The notes under the pieces are model-generated. The model did no database searches, was not told where the DNA came from, and saw only the letters and a program-made list of their open reading frames with translations. Positions 22,581-25,861 of a stretch of DNA of 25,861 nucleotides are shown piece after piece; the stretch's first letter is position 1, and every line of letters begins with the position of its first letter. The stretch covers positions 1-25,861 of the forward strand of contig DALS01000030.1 in the NCBI GenBank assembly GCA_002499445.1, written 5' to 3'. This DNA is from Methanosarcina sp. UBA293 (GTDB taxonomy: Archaea; Halobacteriota; Methanosarcinia; Methanosarcinales; Methanosarcinaceae). A program made the position numbers and the translations under genes.

Positions 22581-23322
22581 ATGAATATTTCTATCAGATT
22601 AGAAGAAGAAAAGGACTTCAAAATTGTAGAATACATGACAAGAGAAGCATTCTGGGATTTATACAAACCAGGATGTGATGAACATCTTGTACTGCATAAA
22701 ATAAGAAAAGTACCTGCATTTGTAAAAGAACTGGATTTTGTTTCATGTGATGAGGATACAATCGTCGGCAATATTATTTATTCAAGAGCTAAGGTCCTGA
22801 ATGAGGAAAATAAAGAATTCGAAGTTTTATGTATGGGCCCATTAACAGTATTGCCATCATATCAAAAGCAGGGGATCGGTTTTTTATTAATGAATTATTC
22901 TATCGAAAAAGCAAGGCAGTTGGGATATAAGGGTATAATTATTTTTGGAAATCCTGACTATTATCATCGTTTTGGTTTTGTCAATGCTAAAGAATAGGCT
23001 CTGTAGAAATCCTCTAAAATAATGAATTTTCATAAATTTAAACTGAGCAGCAAGATCTGAATATACTTATCTTTTTTCAGCCTCTTTCATCTGATGTAGA
23101 TAGGTTTTCTACAGAGCCAAAGAATATGATATCCGGACATCCTGGGGCGATAATTTTGATGCATTTATGGCATTGGAACTTTACGATGGTAGCTTGAGGG
23201 GCATTTCAGGAAAATTTTATGAGGACGAGGTTTTTAAAATAGAAAATGAGGAGCTGGAGGATTTTGAAAAGCAATTTCCTTACAAAGAGAAGCATGTTAC
23301 GGACACTCAATTAAAACTATGA
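22581..23322 (+). pseudogene. GNAT-family N-acetyltransferase interrupted by a MITE
   Basis: A GNAT acetyltransferase (YhbS-like) split by a 122-bp insertion. The 5' part from ATG 22581 (GAGGAG upstream) gives MNISIRLEEEKDF, then CMGPLTVLPSYQKQGIGFLLM with the acetyl-CoA pyrophosphate loop Q-x-x-G-I-G, and ends in FGNPDYYHRFGFVNAKE-stop, the TAG being made at the insertion junction (22995-22997). The 3' part from 23127 continues DIRTSWGDNFDAFMALELYDG to FPYKEKHVTDTQLKL and a TGA at 23320-23322. Removing the element and one 8-bp duplication joins the two in frame (KE-Y-DIRT) to 203 residues with no other stop. A protein truncated at about 138 residues may still be made, but it lacks the C-terminal part of the fold. 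Confidence 0.88.
22997..23118. mobile_element. 122-bp MITE with 8-bp target duplication
   Basis: Terminal inverted repeats GGCTCTGTAGAAA (22997-23009; complement at 23106-23118) are perfect over 13 bp and match at 16 of 17. They are flanked by the perfect target duplication AAAGAATA (22989-22996 and 23119-23126). There is no ORF inside. An 8-bp duplication with ends starting GG fits the ISL3 family from what is known of it, but the parent element is not in this window. It must have been mobilised by a transposase supplied in trans. Confidence 0.92.
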
Positions 23323-23372
23323 ATAAAAGAGGACTTTGCCTTACATGCCGCGGTTTGATTGAAGGATAAGGA

Positions 23373-23392
23373 GTTAGAATCCCACCCTCGCA
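23373..23392 (+). other. tRNA-3'-end-like sequence
   Basis: GTTAGAATCCCACCCTCGCA resembles the T-loop to discriminator part of an archaeal tRNA (GTTCGAATCCCACCC..., with CCCTCGC-A as acceptor 3' strand). No tRNA body precedes it, and the T-stem does not pair properly. It may be an attachment-site scar or chance. Confidence 0.25.
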
Positions 23393-23425
23393 CTTAAATT
23401 TTGTGTCGCCTATCTTATAATTTTT

Positions 23426-23740
23426 TCAGTGCGTCTTCTTCTTAGGGGTCACGATACCCGGACTGGTCCCTGGCAGGGCTATGCTGTCCCAAAGCCGGTC
23501 CGCTTCGAGCCTGTCTTCTTCGGTTAAGGGGGGCGCTTGACTGAAGATCACACCTTCGCTGGTCGCTATAAACCGACGCCTTGGGTCGTCTGGGTGCAGG
23601 TCTATGCCTTCTCCGTCTGGCTCTGCTATTCTAGGCCACATCTTATCCATTGCAGCCTGATATTCTTCGTAATTCATGCCATCCGGATCTACCCATTTGG
23701 GGTCGAACCTTTGGAAGAACAATGAATGCTGGGTAATCAC
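23426..23740 (-). CDS. Hypothetical protein, possibly 5'-truncated
   Basis: An acidic, soluble protein of 104 residues if GTG 23740 is the start. I do not recognise it. It is rich in D, E, P and R with segments DPKWVDPDGMNYEEYQAAMDKMW and LTEEDRLEADRLWDSI, which look helical, and ends in a basic PKKKTH. Base composition is more GC-rich than the neighbours. The frame stays open 20 codons upstream of the GTG, with sensible residues (AYNGELSLYTFAYFDD) back to a TAA at 23801-23803 but no ATG, GTG or TTG, and no RBS is seen before the GTG. So it may be the end of a longer gene that lost its 5' part. It lies between the GNAT pseudogene and the helicase. Confidence 0.5.
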   Translation of the reverse strand: MITQHSLFFQRFDPKWVDPDGMNYEEYQAAMDKMWPRIAEPDGEGIDLHPDDPRRRFIATSEGVIFSQAPPLTEEDRLEADRLWDSIALPGTSPGIVTPKKKTH

Positions 23741-23933
23741 ATCATCAAAATAGGCAAAAGTATAAAGGGAGAGTTCACCGTTATAAGCGATTACGAACTT
23801 TTAAGCAGTAAATTAATCTTAACTTTTCTGAAGTTGTGTTTATAGCTCTTAATTGTTTTTAATATATCTTAAATATATGAATATGAAAAAGCAATTAAGT
23901 AGCTTTTTCAGAAAAATCATGGAAAGTCTAACT

Positions 23934-25142
23934 ATGAATAATTTTAAAAAACTAGGTCTCAGTAATGCTGTTTTGAAATCAATAGATGAACATGGCTTTG
24001 AAAGCCCTACAGCAATACAGGAAAAATCAATTCCCCTAATACTTGCTGGGGAAGATGTTATAGGCGGAGCCGCAACAGGTTCCGGAAAAACACTCTCATT
24101 TGTTTCCGGCATATTACAAAATTCCGACAAAGGAAAAGGAATTCAGGCTTTGATCCTGACCCCTACAAGAGAACTGGCGGAGCAGGTGGCAAATTCTTTA
24201 AGGGAATTCTCAAAATACGACCCGTTAAATATCGCATCTATCTATGGCGGTGTAGGGATCAATACACAAATTAAAGAATTAAAAAATGCCGAGGTTGTTG
24301 TGGGAACACCCGGTAGGCTACTCGATCATATCAGCAGAAATACTATCAAACTCAATAATGTGAAAACCCTTGTCCTTGATGAGGCAGACCATATGTTTGA
24401 TATGGGATTCAAAGTGGATGTAGAAAAAATTATCAAGGAATGTCCTCAAAACAGGCAGACCCTTTTGTTCTCTGCGACCATTACAAAAGATATTGTCCGG
24501 CTTTCCCGCAAGTACATGGAAAATCCGGTTCGAGTATCAACAGAGTCTTATATCGACCCGCAAAAATTGAATCAGGTCGTTTATAAAGTACAGGATGACA
24601 TGAAATTATCTCTGCTCGTGTACCTTCTACAAAATGAGAAGTCAAACCTCGGGATGGTTTTCTGCAACACAAAAAGAAACACTGACAAAGTCGCAAAAAA
24701 CCTGAGAAAATCAAGTATCAATGCCGTGGCGATTCATGGCGGATTGACACAGAACGAACGAACTCGCATAATGGAAAAATTCCATTCCGGGAACATAGGT
24801 GTCCTTGTATGCACAGATGTAGCCGGAAGAGGACTTGATATACAGGGTGTTTCCCATGTTTACAATTATGATATTCCAAGGGAGAGTAAACAATATATTC
24901 ACAGGATTGGAAGAACCGCACGAGCAGGAACAGAAGGAAAAGCGATAAATATCCTTTCCAAAAATGACCATGCTAATTTCATGAGTGTGCTGAAAGACAA
25001 TGATGTGGATATTAAGGAACAGGCACTACCTGCTCTGAAGAAGATTGTAATTGAAAGACCGGATATAAGATTGCCAAAGCCGGTAAATAGGATGAATAAC
25101 CCCTCCAGAAAAAGTCATAAACCCAGGCACAAAAACTATTAA
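23934..25142 (+). CDS. DEAD-box ATP-dependent RNA helicase
   Basis: RNA helicase of about 402 residues that remodels RNA or ribonucleoprotein using ATP. All motifs are present in order: Q motif with F-x-x-L and SPTAIQ, motif I AATGSGKT, Ia PTRELAEQ, Ib TPGRLLDH, II DEAD, III SAT, IV MVFCNTK, V TDVAGRGLDI and VI HRIGRTARAG. A short basic tail (KPVNRMNNPSRKSHKPRHKNY) replaces larger RNA-binding domains. The start is a choice: ATG 23934 (MNNFKKLGLS) begins right at the Q motif; ATG 23877, 23883 or 23919 would add 5-19 residues, and no RBS settles it. A possible TATA (TTTATAGC) lies near 23839. Relatives are often induced by cold in methanogens; the sequence alone does not show that here. Confidence 0.96.
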   Translation: MNNFKKLGLSNAVLKSIDEHGFESPTAIQEKSIPLILAGEDVIGGAATGSGKTLSFVSGILQNSDKGKGIQALILTPTRELAEQVANSLREFSKYDPLNIASIYGGVGINTQIKELKNAEVVVGTPGRLLDHISRNTIKLNNVKTLVLDEADHMFDMGFKVDVEKIIKECPQNRQTLLFSATITKDIVRLSRKYMENPVRVSTESYIDPQKLNQVVYKVQDDMKLSLLVYLLQNEKSNLGMVFCNTKRNTDKVAKNLRKSSINAVAIHGGLTQNERTRIMEKFHSGNIGVLVCTDVAGRGLDIQGVSHVYNYDIPRESKQYIHRIGRTARAGTEGKAINILSKNDHANFMSVLKDNDVDIKEQALPALKKIVIERPDIRLPKPVNRMNNPSRKSHKPRHKNY

Positions 25143-25171
25143 CACCGTTCGTCTGTGCATTGCATTATAAC

Positions 25172-25390
25172 TAGCCATTGATCGATTGGCATCGGCAGGA
25201 GCAATGGACTGCTCCTGTAAAACCCGGGCACGAGAATAAGAACGACGGCCAGTTCGTGCCACTACGATGCCGAAATGCACCCTTCCTATGCCTTCGGACC
25301 AATGGGTAGAGGTCGTTGACTGCGGGGTGGGAGATTTATGCTAAAATCAAATTGCGTGCAGCCACCCCAACCTGAACAGGCTGCAAAAAA
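25172..25390 (+). ncRNA. GC-rich hairpin cluster, possible structured RNA or IS relic
   Basis: Within the 349 bp between helicase and the next ORF lies a GC-richer block with several stems: GCCA/TGGC at 25174-25190, CAGGAGCA (25196-25203) with TGCTCCTG (25210-25217), GGCACGA (25227-25233) with TCGTGCC (25254-25260), GGGGTGG (25324-25330) with CCACCCC (25362-25368), and TGCAGCC (25357-25363) with GGCTGCA (25379-25385) before A7. The last two stems share 25362-25363 and cannot both form completely. No convincing ORF is seen. I cannot tell a regulatory RNA from remains of a transposable element. Confidence 0.35.
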
Positions 25391-25491
25391 AGTATAGAAG
25401 CCCCAGAAATAAAAAGCAGTGGTGGAAGTTTTGGTAAATACGGGAAACATTACAAATAATTTTAAATTCTATGGCGTGGTAATATAATAGT

Positions 25492-25725
25492 ATGAGAAAA
25501 AAGGTAGATATCAATTCAGATGTTGATGAACCATTACTCTCTTCTTTACTCGGTAGACCTCAAGTTTATTATTTTCCTAAATATATTGATTGGAGAATTA
25601 AAGAAATTGAAAATGATTATTTCACACCTGATTTCAAACGTATATGGATTGAAGTCATTGAATACATATTTTCTAAGGAAAATATGTGTCCTGTAAATTC
25701 GGGTGCTCCCTCATTAATTAGTTGA
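25492..25725 (+). pseudogene. Hypothetical ORF, 3' end probably replaced by an insertion sequence
   Basis: A 77-codon ORF starting MRKKVDINSDVDEPLLSS with an AT-rich upstream region (TAATATAAT just before ATG 25492). About 65 residues (to YIFSKENMC) have normal local codon use and an amphipathic, charged character. The last 12 or so codons (PVNSGAPSLIS) run into the end of the transposase gene read from the other strand, so the natural C-terminus has probably been cut off. I do not recognise the family. Confidence 0.45.
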
Positions 25726-25861
25726 TATTTTGAGACACCTGTAATTTAACAACTCTGCTAATTTCCATTTCTTTTTAGCGATTCCAGACTCTTGTGCAGG
25801 CGTTTTCTTTTCCAGAACTCCCTTTTCTTTTGTTAATCCTCTATGATCTCTACAGAAGTTA
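25714..25861 (-). mobile_element. C-terminal end of a DDE transposase (insertion sequence, cut by window edge)
   Basis: On the minus strand the frame entering at the window edge reads NFCRDHRGLTKEKGVLEKK, then TPAQESGIAKKKWKLAELLNY and ends KISTN-stop (complement of TTA at 25714-25716). The pattern Y/N-F-x-R-x-H-x-x-L...TPAxxxGI...W is the usual C-terminal segment of DDE transposases, whose last catalytic acid lies just upstream and outside the window. The element's end is probably near 25690-25713 (CTGTAAATTCGGGTGCTCCC), just beyond the stop. The exact IS family cannot be given because the rest is missing. Confidence 0.65.

Noticed and set aside
25026..25280. Minus-strand ORF of 84 codons at the helicase 3' end
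   Set aside because: Half lies antisense to the helicase, the rest in the hairpin block; no likeness to any protein I know.

Overview
The window looks like chromosomal DNA of a methanogenic archaeon of the genus Methanosarcina. The grounds are archaeal-style TATA boxes 22-30 nt ahead of several starts that lack a ribosome binding site (RBS), GGTGA/GGAG-type RBSs elsewhere, long AT-rich intergenic regions, an enolase with a 13-residue N-terminal extension of the kind I recall from Methanosarcina, and the paired UPF0237/UPF0210 genes. The species cannot be fixed from sequence alone, and no database was searched.

Layout. 1-5.2 kb: a cyclophilin with a hairpin-rich leader, a short adenosylcobalamin-type ribonucleotide reductase without the usual C-terminal cysteines, a relic of an EamA transporter followed by an intact EamA transporter, and a two-gene unit of a LolD/MacB-type ABC ATPase plus a PPC/DUF296 protein. 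5.3-7.8 kb: a winged-helix regulator divergent from enolase, separated by 730 bp that hold an IS-end-like hairpin and a 28-bp tandem array. 8.1-11.3 kb: an FtsX/LolC-type ABC permease, a TauE/SafE exporter and a ThyX-like protein lacking the ThyX signature. 11.8-14.3 kb: a small orphan gene, a membrane acyltransferase and an AroK-fold kinase that lacks shikimate-binding residues. 14.6-19.9 kb: ACT protein plus UPF0210, an alanine-rich helical-repeat protein, a purine-type phosphoribosyltransferase and NudC. 19.9-25.9 kb: an accessory zone with many broken genes (CAT pseudogene, pentapeptide protein, membrane-anchored hydrolase, GNAT gene split by a 122-bp MITE, a start-less ORF, a DEAD-box helicase, a GC-rich hairpin cluster and a transposase tail).

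How it fits together. The core genes are housekeeping (protein folding, glycolysis/gluconeogenesis, nucleotide metabolism, NAD(H) turnover). The ABC ATPase and permease are probably partners although 3.3 kb apart. The most striking features are (i) a MITE with perfect 8-bp target duplication whose precise removal restores a full GNAT reading frame; (ii) a CAT pseudogene frameshifted inside its catalytic HHxxxDG motif; (iii) enzyme-fold proteins that have lost family signatures (ThyX-like, AroK-like); (iv) unrelated short tandem arrays in many intergenic regions, with a TTTACTTAAGTTA word shared between the enolase and TauE/ThyX-like promoters. I found no CRISPR array, no complete tRNA or rRNA gene and no evident defence system.
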